Shown: one piece after another, positions 42,311 through 53,255 of the stretch
Position numbering within the stretch: the first letter of the stretch is position 1
How the letters are laid out: each line of letters starts with the position of its first letter
Assembly (NCBI GenBank): GCA_034769895.1
Contig: CM068373.1
Location: 433,547,080-433,611,079, forward strand
DNA: 64,000 nucleotides
Reading direction: 5' to 3'
DNA from: Magicicada septendecula
Taxonomy: Eukaryota > Arthropoda > Insecta > Hemiptera > Cicadidae
Program-made: the position numbers and the translations under genes
Notes under the pieces: model-generated
Told to the model about the DNA's origin: nothing
Database searches by the model: none
Seen by the model: only the letters and a program-made list of their open reading frames with translations

Positions 42311-42689
42311 AACCTTAACTTGTGCATTAACAGGAAAACGTACATTTAAAATATTCAAATTTTTATTATATTACGCATCGTTTGCAATAATAATTTTAAA
42401 TACAGTACGACTACGCGCTTTAGTCGACGTACATTTACTCGAGTAAGCAAATTTTTATGACGGTCTCACGTATCGTCGCGATACGTGACGATACTCTACA
42501 ATAGTACAGTAGAAACAAAATACAGAAACCAATGATGCCACTAATTACCAGCTTTACTTAGTCACAAATAACAATTTGAAATCAACAAAGTAATTTTACA
42601 CAATAATTCGATTTAAATTTAAATTTGACACACAATAATAATAATTATCTTGTTGATTCATCCTCTTCGTTCACTTTATAAAATATTAT

Positions 42690-43150
42690 TATATATATAT
42701 ATATAAACTTTCACAATATGAACTTACTTTCTTTATCGCTTCCCCATACGTTTCGGGGTGATGTTCCTCTTCCTCAGTGGGAGTAAATACTGAATGTAGT
42801 TTTACAGAATAACGGTTATGGACTATAGGTGTGTGTGGTGGGGGTTGATGGTGAGAGGGTATTGGCGCTGAGGTTCAAATTGTGTGTTTGGATCAGTGTA
42901 TCGAATTACATTATAGATCACATACACTATTCGATACACTGATCCAAACACACAATTTGAACCTCAGCGCCAATACCCTCCCACCATCAACCCCCACCAC
43001 ACACACCTATAGTCCATAACCGTTATTCTGTAAAACGACATTCAGTATTTACTCCCACTGAGGAAGAGGAACATCACCTCGAAACGTATGGGGAAGTGAT
43101 AAAGAAAGTAAGTTCATATTGTGAAAGTTTATATATATATATATATAATA
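42690..43150. mobile_element. Foldback element with long inverted arms (palindrome 1)
   Basis: Arms of about 210 bp, near-perfect, both starting in TA runs followed by AAACTTTCACAATATGAACT and converging on a centre near 42923 (GATCAGTGTATCGAAT and ATTCGATACACTGATC). Each arm carries, in the outward orientation, CTGAGGAAGAGGAACATCACCTCGAAACG-type sequence (43059-43087 and mirror). No coding capacity. Target duplication cannot be read because of the flanking TA runs. Confidence 0.8.
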
Positions 43151-43504
43151 ACAATAATAATGTCACCTTATTGCAATACCGCACTAATTAACACAATAAA
43201 TAATTAAGTGTTCTTTGTTTCAGTTTTCTTCCATCGTCTAGAGGTAATGTATTCCGATATATTGTCTACAAAAAAAAAAATGATATAACCAGTACAATTC
43301 TTTGAAAACTGTAAATTCTGATTTTATTTGTGCTTTTAACACATTAGGCGCGGCGTCCTAATGAGGCCTATTCACTACAAGCTCATCCGTCTTTACTGAA
43401 ATTTTTGATGTAATTATGTTGGATATTACTCTAACACATTTAAACAGAGGTTACAGTTTTGCTGTGGCCTAAATCATAACCGTTACCTCAGTCCAAGAAG
43501 ATAT

Positions 43505-43599
43505 GATCAGAAGATGGAAAAAAAGATTCTGAGGAGGATATATACAGGTGTAATAGATGCCGGTATGTGGCGTATGACAAACGCCGAATTGTACGAACT
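43505..43599 (+). pseudogene. LINE ORF2 remnant, upstream piece
   Basis: Reads KKILRRIYTGVIDAG and RMTNAELYELHK, the linker before the LINE ORF2 C-terminus. The frame is interrupted by the SINE at 43613 and resumes at 43901. Confidence 0.65.
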
Positions 43600-43612
43600 A
43601 CACAAATAACCG
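43600..43612. repeat. SINE target-site duplication, left
   Basis: ACACAAATAACCG, repeated at 43888-43900. Confidence 0.85.
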
Positions 43613-43887
43613 AGCCTCCTGGTGGTCTAGTGGCTAACTCGGGCGCTTGATGCGCTCGTGGTCCCGTGTTAAATTCCCGGCGGAGGCTCCGTACGGCGTG
43701 CACTCAGCGTAGTGAGGCCGAACTGGGTAGGCGCTGAGATACCAGCGCCGCCTCCTGGCTGTGAATACCGCAACTAGCGGCTGGTGGCGCGTTGTACTAG
43801 CCACGCAACCGTCACATTGCACACAACAGCCGCGCGGTACTACGCCTTGGTCCTTTCAGGGACTGTTGAGCGGAGGTTTGACTTTTA
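43613..43887 (+). mobile_element. tRNA-derived SINE
   Basis: 275 bp between perfect 13-bp duplications. The head can form tRNA-like ends (GCCTCC near 43615 with GGAGGC near 43683). It carries a pol III A box (TGGTCTAGTGG) and a degenerate B box (GTGTTAAATTCCC). The body beyond is a GC-rich unrelated segment with a CAGCGCCGCCTCCTGGCTG block. It inserted into a LINE ORF2 remnant. The family is not named. Confidence 0.8.
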
Positions 43888-43900
43888 ACACAAATAACCG
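43888..43900. repeat. SINE target-site duplication, right
   Basis: ACACAAATAACCG, identical to 43600-43612. Confidence 0.85.
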
Positions 43901-44150
43901 GACATCGTCACAGTAATAAAACAACGTAACATCAGGTAAGCACGTCACGTACAAAGAATGACAGGGGAAAGGGCAGTGAAAAGTATTCATTGGAGGACCA
44001 GGCGGAAGAAGAGCAAGAGGGAGGCTAAGGAGAAGATGGGTGGACGATGTAGACAAAGACTTGAGAAGACTGGGGTTCAGAAGGGTGCTAAGAGTCGCAC
44101 AGGATAGAGAGGAGTGGAGAGGTACGTCATTCTGGATGCCAGAGAGCTCT
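43901..44150 (+). pseudogene. LINE ORF2 remnant, C-terminal piece
   Basis: Continues the upstream piece with an IVTVIK-like block, then GGRRARGRLRRRWVDDVDKDL and VAQDREEWRG, typical of the ORF2 C-terminus of insect non-LTR elements. Frame breaks and stops are present around 43930-43980. Confidence 0.65.
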
Positions 44151-44741
44151 TCATGAGCTGTAGCGCCGTGGAATAAGTAAGCAAATAAATCACAAAGTGT
44201 CATAGTTAGGAGAACAAAATTAGAGCACTAAATTCATTCCGTTCATGATCATAGAAACTTTAATAGTATTTAGTTAAACTAAGTAACTCATATCAAAAAA
44301 TAAAAGGATTGATTAGCATTGTACAAATTAGCAACCGAAAGATATATAATCGAAAAGGAAATTTTGCTTTTGTTTTAGTGAGACAGTAGGAATTAACTAA
44401 AGCTCTGCGCAGTGTCTTGTAATAATAATGTTATAACTATTCGTTGATTGATTGGCATTGAGGATCTTGTGTGCAATCGGCAATAATTAGTTGTGGATTT
44501 TTTTTACAAAAGTTAGGCAACAACTAATTATATTAGAAAAGTATTACATATCAGTTGAGATGGCGTTCTTAAGAAGAGTTAAAAGGTGTTCTAATCTTAA
44601 CCGCATAAGAAATGAGGACATAAGAAAAGAGTTACACAAGTTTTTAAGTTAAGTGAAAAATTACAAGATTACAAACAACAGTAGAAAGAACACTTAGAAA
44701 GAATGTCAGATTCCAGGCTGGCCAATAAAAGTCTGAAAATA

Positions 44742-46056
44742 CAGGGTCCGCCAGTGAAGCGGGAAATTTTGAAAGTCCAATAGTTCATTTTCTGCTCACG
44801 AGAGGGCATGGAGGTTTTCGATTGTTGTTTTACATTTAATGCCATTTGTTAAACACGGAGCAGTGGTCCGGTGCACAGCGTGCTTTCTGCGTAAAATCGT
44901 TTTAGAATAATGGTGACTGTGTGACTTCTGTACAACGATTGTTTCGTAATCACTTCAATATTCCACGACATGGAAGAGTGCCGTCCGCTCATGCAATTAT
45001 GTCATGGGTGAAAAAGTTTGAAGAAACTGGTTCCACATTAAACTTAAAGCATAGAGGAGCAACAAGGTCTGTAAGAACAGAGGAAAACATTGAAAGAGTT
45101 CGAGTAGCATTGACGCGTAGTCCACAACGTTCTGCAATGAAACATGCATCCGCACTAAACATTAGTGACACATCGTTACGACGAATTTTGCATAAAAACT
45201 TATCTTTTCATCCTTACAAAATTCAAGTACTCCAGGAGTTGAAAGATGGCGATATGCTGGCTCGCAGGATTTTCAGCGAAGAAATATTGCGACGTGTAAA
45301 TGATGATGAAAACTTTATTCACCGCATGTTTATGTCAGATGAAGCACATTTTCATTTGAATGGATATGTAAACAAACAAAATAGTCGATATTGGAATGAT
45401 GAAAACCCAGGTGAGTTGCATGAAAAGCCATTACATAGTCCGAAAGTTACAGTGTGGTGTGCAGTTTCATCATCTGGCATTATTGGGCCATATTTGTTCC
45501 AAGACGATAGAGGAAACACCACAACTGTCAATGCAGACCGCTACATACACATGGTCAGAACATTTTTGATGCAACAGCTCCCTAGGTTTCCAGAAATTAT
45601 TTTTTTTTCCAGCAAGATGGGGCCACAAGTCATACTGCTCGTTTGTCCATGGTTGCTTTAAGAGAACTCTTCCCGGACGGACTCATATCGAGATATGGCG
45701 ACATCTCGTGACCTGCAAGATCCCCAGATTTGTCCGCATGCGACTTTTTTCTTTGGGGATTTCTGAAGAGCAGGGTGTCCATTGATAGACCGCACACCAT
45801 ACCGGAATTAAAAACGAATATCAGACAAGAAATTGCACGGATTCAACCTGACCTGCTTCGTCGAGTGATGGAAACTTTTTGGTCAAGATTAGAAGAATGT
45901 TTACACTGAAATGGCTCTCACTTGAGCGGCGTTATTTTTAAAAAGTAAAATAATGGTATACTTTACTCAAGTCAGATCTGTAAAAAAATTCTGATAATGA
46001 ATGTTTCATGAAAAAATTGGGTACTTTTAATTTTCCCGCTTCACTGGCGGACCCTG
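44742..46056 (+). mobile_element. Mariner-type transposon with 25-bp TIRs (DD41D type)
   Basis: TA at 44740-44741 and 46057-46058 flank perfect 25-bp inverted repeats beginning CAGGGTCCGCC. Length is 1315 bp with one transposase region. All boundaries are clean, so the insertion looks fairly recent, although the transposase is broken. Confidence 0.92.
44858..45909 (+). pseudogene. Mariner transposase, broken
   Basis: The N-terminal helix-turn-helix region includes AQRAFCVKSF and VQRLFRNHFNIP, with a TAG between them near 44903. The second DNA-binding part includes MSWVKKFEETGS. The catalytic domain has the first aspartate in FMSDEAHFHLNG. A frame change follows in a T run near 45601-45609, then the second aspartate is in FQQDGATSHT. 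A TGA lies near 45709, before the third aspartate in SPDLSACDFFLWG. Forty-one residue positions lie between second and third aspartates, counted through the TGA, giving a DD41D signature as described for rosa-type mariners. The protein ends ...RLEECLH. Three lesions make it inactive. Confidence 0.88.
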
Positions 46057-46353
46057 TACAAACCTATAGGACACAGGTGTGTGAGTAAACCCAGGAAGAG
46101 ATGGCTGGAGGATTTTTAAAGGCGGGACGGGCAGCACCTTGCCTATGCCGTGTTGTCAAGATGATGATGATTACATGTCAGTTAGTAAATAAATATCCGT
46201 TTGTAAGCCTATAAAATAAAGCGTACAATGTTACTTGTGGTTTGTGCAGAAAGACTGACGTCTGTAGGTATGCTTACCTAGAACAGCAGTAGTAAGGAAA
46301 ACGTATTACCAACATTTTTGTAAAAAGCACAGGAAAATTTAATAAGAAGGTTT

Positions 46354-46990
46354 GAACGTAACATTGCGTACGCTTACAGTTGGGAAAGTCATAAAGTTTT
46401 CTTACAATTGAAGCAGTAATCCCACAGACGAAAGCCAGTAAAATGTTTACGGTAATGTGAAGCAGAGAGAAAAAGAAAGGTTTAGGCTTATTTAATGTTG
46501 AACGAAGTAACGAGCCACTTGTGCGACATAAAATCCCTGAAGGATTTTTCTGTGCATTAGATGCAGGAAATGAATAAATACCGTAATTAGTTCATTACTT
46601 GTAGATACAGCCGTATTGCAAGACTATTAATAGTTTAGTACTCTGAGATAGTGCATACAATTAGCGTTTTTGAACATAATATTGCGTACGTTTACAGTTG
46701 GGAAAGTCATAAAGTTTTCTTACAATTGAAGCAGTAATCCCACAGACGAAAGCCCGTAAAATGTTTACGGTAATGTGAAGCAGAGAGAAAAAGAAAGGTT
46801 TAGGCTTATTTAATGTTGAACGAAGTAACGAGCCACTTGTGGGACATAAAATCCCTGAAGGATCTGTCTGTGCATTAGATGCAGGAAATAAATAAATACC
46901 GTAATTAGTTCATTACTTGTAGATACAGCTGTATTCCAAGACTGTTAGTAGTTTAGTACTCTGAGATAGTGCATAAAATTAGCGCTTTTT
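46354..46990 (+). repeat. 318-bp tandem duplication
   Basis: Two copies, starting GAACGTAACATTGCGTACG at 46354 and GAACATAATATTGCGTACG at 46672, more than 95 percent alike by eye. A diverged third copy lies at 42080-42310. Non-coding. Confidence 0.85.
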
Positions 46991-46999
46991 TTAAAGGTA

Positions 47000-47275
47000 T
47001 TCAGATAACGTTCAGATATAGTCCTACACTAAGAGCAAAGCCAGAAAGCTACTATATACAGGATGCGCAAATTAAACCATACTGTCGGCTTTTCTAACTT
47101 AGCTTCAATTTCACCCCATCTGTATCCTTATTTCACTTAGTCCTCTCTATCTCTTTCTTTCGTAAAATGAAAGAAGGAAAGAATTTGTTGGTTTGGTTTT
47201 GTTGTTGGATATGAAACCGTATCTTCTTTTGAACCATCTTCTTTTGTAGTCTTTCCATATGCTTATACCAATTAA
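47000..47275 (+). repeat. Segmental repeat, copy 1
   Basis: Shares with 48150-48440 a series including TTCAGATATAG, GCGCAAATTAAAC, AAAATGAAAGAAGGA, GGTTTTGTTGTTGGAT and AACCATCTTCTTTTGTA. Diverged direct repeat, no coding capacity. Confidence 0.7.
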
Positions 47276-47576
47276 ATCCTTAAATTTTTAGTGACCGTCA
47301 ATCAATGAATGTTTTAGTGGATGGTTAGTGAGGATCGGCCAATAATACAAATTTTAGTTATTTTGCGTCGACGTTTCGACAATATTTATTGTCATCTTCA
47401 GGACAATTGTTGCTGACGCCAAACACACGACTGTGACACACAGTGACACACAAACAGTTGTGTGTTTGGCGTCAGCAACAATTGTCCTGAAGATGACAAT
47501 AAATATTGTCGAAACGTCGACGCAAAATAACTAAAATTTGTATTATTGACCGATCCTCACTAACCATCCACTAAAA
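47276..47576. mobile_element. Foldback element with hammerhead-like core (palindrome 2)
   Basis: A 301-bp insertion flanked by a perfect 12-bp duplication TATACCAATTAA (47264-47275 and 47577-47588). From about 47311 to the end it is an inverted repeat with arms near 125 bp and a centre near 47444. Each arm contains, reading outward, CTGAAGATGACAATAAATAT then TGTCGAAACGTCG: a CTGAnGA box, a 6-bp stem and GAAAC. The long target duplication suits a retroposon more than a cut-and-paste element. No coding capacity. Confidence 0.8.
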
Positions 47577-47779
47577 TATACCAATTAACTTATCTAGTCT
47601 CTATCGTTATAATTATATCCAAACCAACGTATATTATCCAAACTTGTATACTGACAATATTTTAGGGATCTATCTACATTTTTTATGAATTCATCTCCGT
47701 AGTTTTCACCAGTTATCCGACCAGTTGTTGCTAATGGAGGTGAGACATGCACATTAACAAGTAACGCTAAGAAGGTTTG

Positions 47780-48130
47780 AAAGGAAGACGGTAAGACGTG
47801 TTTATGGCCCGGTTAATGAAGATGACGAATGAAGAATAAAAAGTAACTAGGAAGAGCTATTGAATCATGAGGACATTGTAGGATTTATAAAGCCTCAGCA
47901 AATACAATAGTTAGGTCACCTAGGGCGGGTGGCTGATTAGCGTATGCCAGAGAAAGTCTTGATGGTGCAAGTCTATAAAAGCAGAAAAAGGGGCCGACCT
48001 AGGATAAGCTGGTTGGATGATGTGCCAGAAGACCTCGGAAGAAAGGATGTGAGGGGTTACACTGAGGTGGAAATGGATAGGAGACATTGGAGAAGATTGT
48101 TGGTGGAACGCGGGGCTCAAGTTGGGCTAT
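47780..48130 (+). pseudogene. LINE ORF2 C-terminal remnant
   Basis: Reads MPEKVLMVQVYKSRKRGRPR and SWLDDVPEDL, then RRHWRRLLVERG, the usual GRPRxxWxDDVxxDL...DRxxWRxLV ending of insect ORF2 proteins. Upstream codons contain several stops. Confidence 0.7.
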
Positions 48131-48149
48131 AGTGGTAAGGATTAATGAT

Positions 48150-48440
48150 ATACTTCGGATAACTTTCAGATATAGACCTATTGTAACAAATAAAACAAAA
48201 ATTTACTGTATACAGATTGCGCAAATTAAACTATACTGTAGGCCTTCTTATGTACTGTACTAACTTCTTATAGAGTTAGTTTCCGTTTCATCCCATCTGT
48301 GCAGTATCCTTCTTTAAGTTATTGCTTTTAATCTCTTTTTGTTTATAAAATGAAAGAAGGAGAGAGTTTGATTTTTTTGGTTTTGTTGTTGGATGTAAAA
48401 CCGTATCTTATGAACCATCTTCTTTTGTACTGTTTTAATA
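48150..48440 (+). repeat. Segmental repeat, copy 2
   Basis: Partner of 47000-47275. This copy lacks the foldback insertion, giving an empty-site comparison near 48430, although the match weakens there. Confidence 0.65.
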
Positions 48441-49839
48441 TACTCACAAAAATTCACTTGTCGTATCCCTACAGTTTTGATTACTCCCCAAAATCGACGC
48501 ACGTTATTGCTCTAATCCTGCATTAATTATTTTTCATCCAAACTTGTAAATTGACAATTTTTGGGGGGGATCTATCTCCATAGTTTTTACGCTATGCGAG
48601 GATATCTTTGCAATCGTTTATACTCTGATCACAATTTGGGAAGAATTTGAAGATAATTTTTAACTTCTCTTTGTACGTTCCAAGACAAAATAACATGGTG
48701 CAGTTGAAATAATGATTTCAAAACTGTTGCCATTACTTTGCCATTGTGCCGACCCATAAGTAATTACTCCGGTAAGTATACAGTTTCAATGTTTGGTACC
48801 ATTGTCTTCCATTTAAAAATCGTTTGCGCGCGCGCTCGCGCGTTTTTTTGTGCAAGGTAAGTCTTATATTTCATTTAATATACTTTTTTGGAGCTCTTAA
48901 AACCTAAAGCATGTACAGTTCATTAAACAAATGAACCAAATGTCTTAGAAAAGATTATTTTGTATGCAAATTTAGTTCAGAAAAATTTTAATCGTCAACT
49001 GTCATAAAAGCAAAGGAAAATGTACTCATAAAAAACGTTGTTCTTAAAATCCCGTCAGAGTCGCTTGACTTTTGCTTTAGCGTTACTCATGGAAACTGTG
49101 TCAGTCATCTGAGGAAACCTAATTTGTTTTATTTAATTTTCTCCTTGAGAACGCCCGTTGCATTCACATTAGCTTAACGCATTAAACCATTATCTTGGAA
49201 GCTGAGTATAATTTAACATTAATTTATTGAATTATAAGCAACAAAAATAACATTTATTTTCATTTTGAGACTCTTAGTAACATAAAGTGTAGTAATTTTG
49301 ATCACACGTTGCAGCTTGTTTGGGCAAAACAATATAGCGGAGAAGTACGGGCTTGACGATTGCACACCGGTTTGTCAGCCGTTATGTCTTAGAAAAACTG
49401 CTACAATAGCGAGTACTCAGACTATATCGGTCAGGTGGTAACATTTTTAACTGACAAAAAAGTAAACACAAACAATTTTATACATTTGGATTTTCTGAGA
49501 TTAAACAATCATATGTGATTTTAATGTGCAAAATAAAAGAGATGCTCTACTGACCTAATAACAGCAACTTAACTAATAAAAACAGGCAATGTAAAAAGAA
49601 AGGCAGTGATACAATTTGGTTTTGCTAGTCAGCATTCGAATATAATACACGTAAAATTCAGTTCACTTGTAATGACACCAGGGCGGTTTAATCCGTATTG
49701 TTCTAAGTAATTGTCATTCATTATAAATGGCAAGCGGGACGGTGCAGTTGATGTAATGTTAAGTTAACAATACTAAAATCTGCGTCAAGGTAACGTTTTT
49801 AAAAACAAAATAACAATGTCTATTGACTTAGTAATCAAC
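48441..49839. other. Non-coding interval
   Basis: AT-rich. A short alternating CG run (GCGCGCGCGCTCGCGCG) lies near 48826-48843. No gene recognised. Confidence 0.45.
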
Positions 49840-50450
49840 GGTCGACGTTCCATGGTTTGTCTGCAACAATTCAATACACCGAGATCTAAAAGTTCCTACT
49901 GTAAGAGAAAAAATTCTGCGCCTCTGCAGGGAACACATATCAAAACTATAATACTACCCTAACCCCCCAAGCAATTAATTTGTTGGATAATAGTATAAGA
50001 CATAATATACAAAAGACACTTAGAGACTAAAAAGGCATAAATTGTTAGAACTACCCTTCAGGTTCAGCGAATAACGTGTAATCTGTATTATCTTATTGTA
50101 ATGTCTGTGTTATGTGTATTATAATATCTGTATCATTTGTGCTCAAGTCGACATTAAGCGTTAATGTCAAATGCTATTCCTACCTTTATGGGCTCAGTGT
50201 TTAATATATATTTAAGCAATGTAATCAGTTCATGCTAGCACCAAGTGGTAGCGACTTTTGTTTAGTTGTTTATATATTTGGACACTTAGTTTTTTAATTA
50301 TAGTACTTGTGTATGTGTTTAATATATAGACAATAATAAGAAGAGCTGTCAACGGACAACTCTTCAGATCATGAATGTGTCTGTCATACAATTTGTTTAA
50401 TGTTCGCGAGTCAAACAACAGTTTACAAACTTATAATAAATTAAATAAAA
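49840..50450 (+). mobile_element. 5'-truncated Jockey-type LINE, 3' fragment
   Basis: Aligns with 62395-62975: GTCGACG(T/C)TCCATGGTTTGT, the AGAGAAAAAAT(T/C)...GCGCCTCTGCAGG block, CAATTAATTTGTT and the 3' UTR with GAAGAGCTGTCAA. It covers only the last ORF2 codons and the 3' tail, with frame breaks, and ends near an A-rich tract. Confidence 0.8.
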
Positions 50451-51249
50451 AACTTAGTCATCACACTGTAGGGTATTTACTAAACGTTCGTAAATCTGCA
50501 GTTCTATAACGAGAAGTGTTTTCTGAGTTCTTAAAGCATAATGCTGAGAAAACACTTTAGTAACAAAAAATAAGTTACTACACAAAATTTTTAAAAAGAG
50601 CATACCCGATGTACTGAAATAAGGACGTGCAATAATAGTAGTTAGTAATGGAAAAAGGGGAAACGGTGCTGTGGCTTTTACGGAACATGTACGTGGATGT
50701 TAAGAAATAGCTCACGTTTGCAGTCCCGTAAAGAAACGCAGAGATGATTACAAATAAGAATTGAAAGCCGAGAAACAAAGTTTCGTCTAAACGTTTTCTT
50801 GCTTTCTAAATAATTAGGTCACGTTCAGGATCTGTCTTGCACCTGTAAACGTTACACTGTACCTAAGTGAATTGTACAATCGGGGACGGTACTATCATAG
50901 GACCCAACAGGACTCTACTATCAACTTTGTGTGTTTTCAAACACTATTCCTGTTCGTCGATATATCGTGTAAACTTAATCGACGAAAATTTAAGATTTGT
51001 ACTAGGCGGTATTGTCTGTATCAATTTATCCATTTTTTTGTCTCTTTCAATACTTTTAGCATACTTTTTCCATGCTTTTCTGTCAGGAAATTTAAACCGC
51101 CAGGAGATTTAAACAATTCTTGTCTCATCGCTTATGTCCATCAACTACAACTGGTTGTCTCCAAAAAGCCAAAATGATATTCTTCAAATTTCTTCAAATA
51201 ATGATATGTTATCAGTTAATTTAACTGACGTTAATTAATTTAACTGACG
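50451..51249. other. Non-coding interval
   Basis: AT-rich. Overlapping frames at 50867-51177 lack recognisable domains. Confidence 0.4.
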
Positions 51250-51251
51250 TA

Positions 51252-52514
51252 CGAGGTCTGTAAATTAAGTTATGAGACTAATTCAGTAAAACCTTTTATT
51301 TACAATCACAGTATATATATAGACTATATTGCCTTCAAAATAGTTCCCTTGGGAAGCCAAACAGCGCTTTATACGGGTTTTCCACTCTTATAGCAGCGCT
51401 GGAAACCTGAAACTGGAATCTTCTTCAACTGGTTGGTTACGTTTTTTTAATGTTGTCTATCATCCCAAAATATTGTCCTTTGAGATGTTTTTTTAATATC
51501 GGGAAGGAAAAGTAGTCACAGAGACTGCAGTCAGGTAAACAAGAGGCTGAGGAATAACAGGAATATTTTTCTTTGCAGAAACTACCAGAGAGTGCTGTGT
51601 GACAAGGTCATGAGGCAGCATCCAGATGTTCACGATGGTTGGTATCACGCGGGCAACTATTTCCCGCAGCCTTTCAAGAATTTCTCGGTAAACATGTTGA
51701 TTGGCAGTCTGTCCTGTTGGCAAAAACTCCTTATGGATAATGCCATTACTATCAAATAAACAAATGAACATGGTTTTGATTTTGGATTTGCCCATTTTTG
51801 CTTTTTTGGCACGTGGTGAATTTGGTGTGACTCGGTCGTTTTGCTATTGGATAGTACTCAAAGATCCATAATTCATCATCAGTAATAACTTTTTTTTATA
51901 AAATTAGGATCATTTTTAATTTGTCCTAGAAGATCACGGCACATTTCCATTCTGTTCAAGAGTGAGATTTTTTGAGAACAATTTCGCACAAAATTTTCTC
52001 ATTCCCAATTCGTTTGTCAAAATTTTATAAACTATAGTGTGGTTCAAATTTAATTGTTCTGCAATGTTTCCGACGGTTAATCGAGGTTAACTCCACCAAG
52101 TTCCTGACTCAATCATCATCGTTGTCAGTTTATGACGTTGATAATCTATCAGAGCGTGGATTATCCTTATTGATTTCCGGCCATTAGGAAACCTGTGCTC
52201 TTGACAAAGCTTCATCTCCGTACGCCTTTGTCAATTCTGTAAAAGTCTCAGTAGCATTGTACCCGAGTTTAACACAAATCGTGATTCCACAACGTTGTTC
52301 GTAATTGATGTCACTCACTTTATAACGCACAACAAAAACTCACTTCACAAAAAGCTTGTTCACGTTTCACGTGGCAACAATAGACAATAAATACTCTATA
52401 TCAATCAGCTGTTTATCTAACCATCTGTGTTAATGGAAACCTTACAGTGTTGCAATACTGACTGCTATATGATTACTTAATTGATTAGTCTCATTACTTA
52501 ATCTATAGACCTCG
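51252..52514 (-). mobile_element. Decayed mariner with TIRs
   Basis: TA at 51250-51251 and 52515-52516 bound imperfect inverted repeats of about 30 bp beginning CGAGGTCT(G/A)TA. On the minus strand transposase pieces are KLTTMMIESGTWW, NIAEQLNLNHTIVYKIL, then KSKIKTMFICLFDSNGIIHK and GQTANQHVYREILERLRE (51493-51795). Stops and shifts are frequent, and the catalytic aspartate after LPHD is displaced. Inactive. Confidence 0.85.
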
Positions 52515-52997
52515 TAACTTTACCACTTCACACAACTAACATACAGTCACCATAAAGTTACATCTCCCAAACATGTGAACAATTCAACTGTATATCGTAG
52601 TTCTCGACTTTACCACATCCTCTAAATGAGTCATACGTCTCAGCTGTAACGGTTACAATTATTTCTTGTCGGCTTATCAGTCATTCACTTATACTTTCGT
52701 CTAGTTTATATCGTCTGGCCTTCAGTGATAACTTAGTTTGTTCCACCATATCCACCCGTTCAGCCATACAGATCGATTAGTCTTCCCATTATGGCTGAAT
52801 GTTGAAAGCTCTCCTCTCTCTAAATCACGTTTATCATTTTAAATCTGAATTTACGAGACCTTGGAATAAATCAAGTTCTACAACGTGTAGAACGTAATCG
52901 CCTAGCTTCGTCATTCAGTCTGGCGCGCCACTGAAGTCATTCCAACGTGGAAACGGCATGACGATTGCCAGTGCCAGTGCTGCGAATACTTACAAAC

Positions 52998-53037
52998 AAT
53001 ATATATATATATATTATATATATATATATATATAATA
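52998..53037. repeat. TA dinucleotide run
   Basis: Nearly pure (TA)n. Similar runs occur at 54225-54247 and 58124-58145, and at both ends of palindrome 1. Confidence 0.8.
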
Positions 53038-53164
53038 GGTTCACACTAGAATCTCAAGCGCAGGTTTACCGATTTTTCAGGTTTAATTGTTACATAGTCT
53101 AATTGTTATATTACGTCTCAATTGCGATTCTTAAAATTAATCGACGGCGCAATATACTTATTAT

Positions 53165-53255
53165 AAATATATTGTTTTGGACATTATCCTTCGTGAGTTA
53201 AAACTAAGAAACACGACGTTTCGACCTCTTTAGAATAAAGGTGGTTTTCAGGCGA
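53165..53255 (-). repeat. CGACGTTTCGACCTC repeat, copy 1
   Basis: On the minus strand it reads GTTCGCCTGAAAACCACCTT then AAGAGGTCGAAACG. It is an inverted relative of 58753-58850. It contains the CTGAAnA, stem, CGAAAC layout of the foldback arms. Confidence 0.6.

Noticed and set aside
43059..43090. Palindrome 1 as a complete hammerhead ribozyme
   Set aside because: CTGAGGA, a 4-bp stem and GAAAC are present, but no upstream NUH triplet with a complementary stem III was found.
43613..43690. Functional tRNA gene
   Set aside because: It has tRNA-like boxes and ends, but a degenerate B box, an attached non-tRNA body and a 13-bp target duplication identify it as a SINE head.
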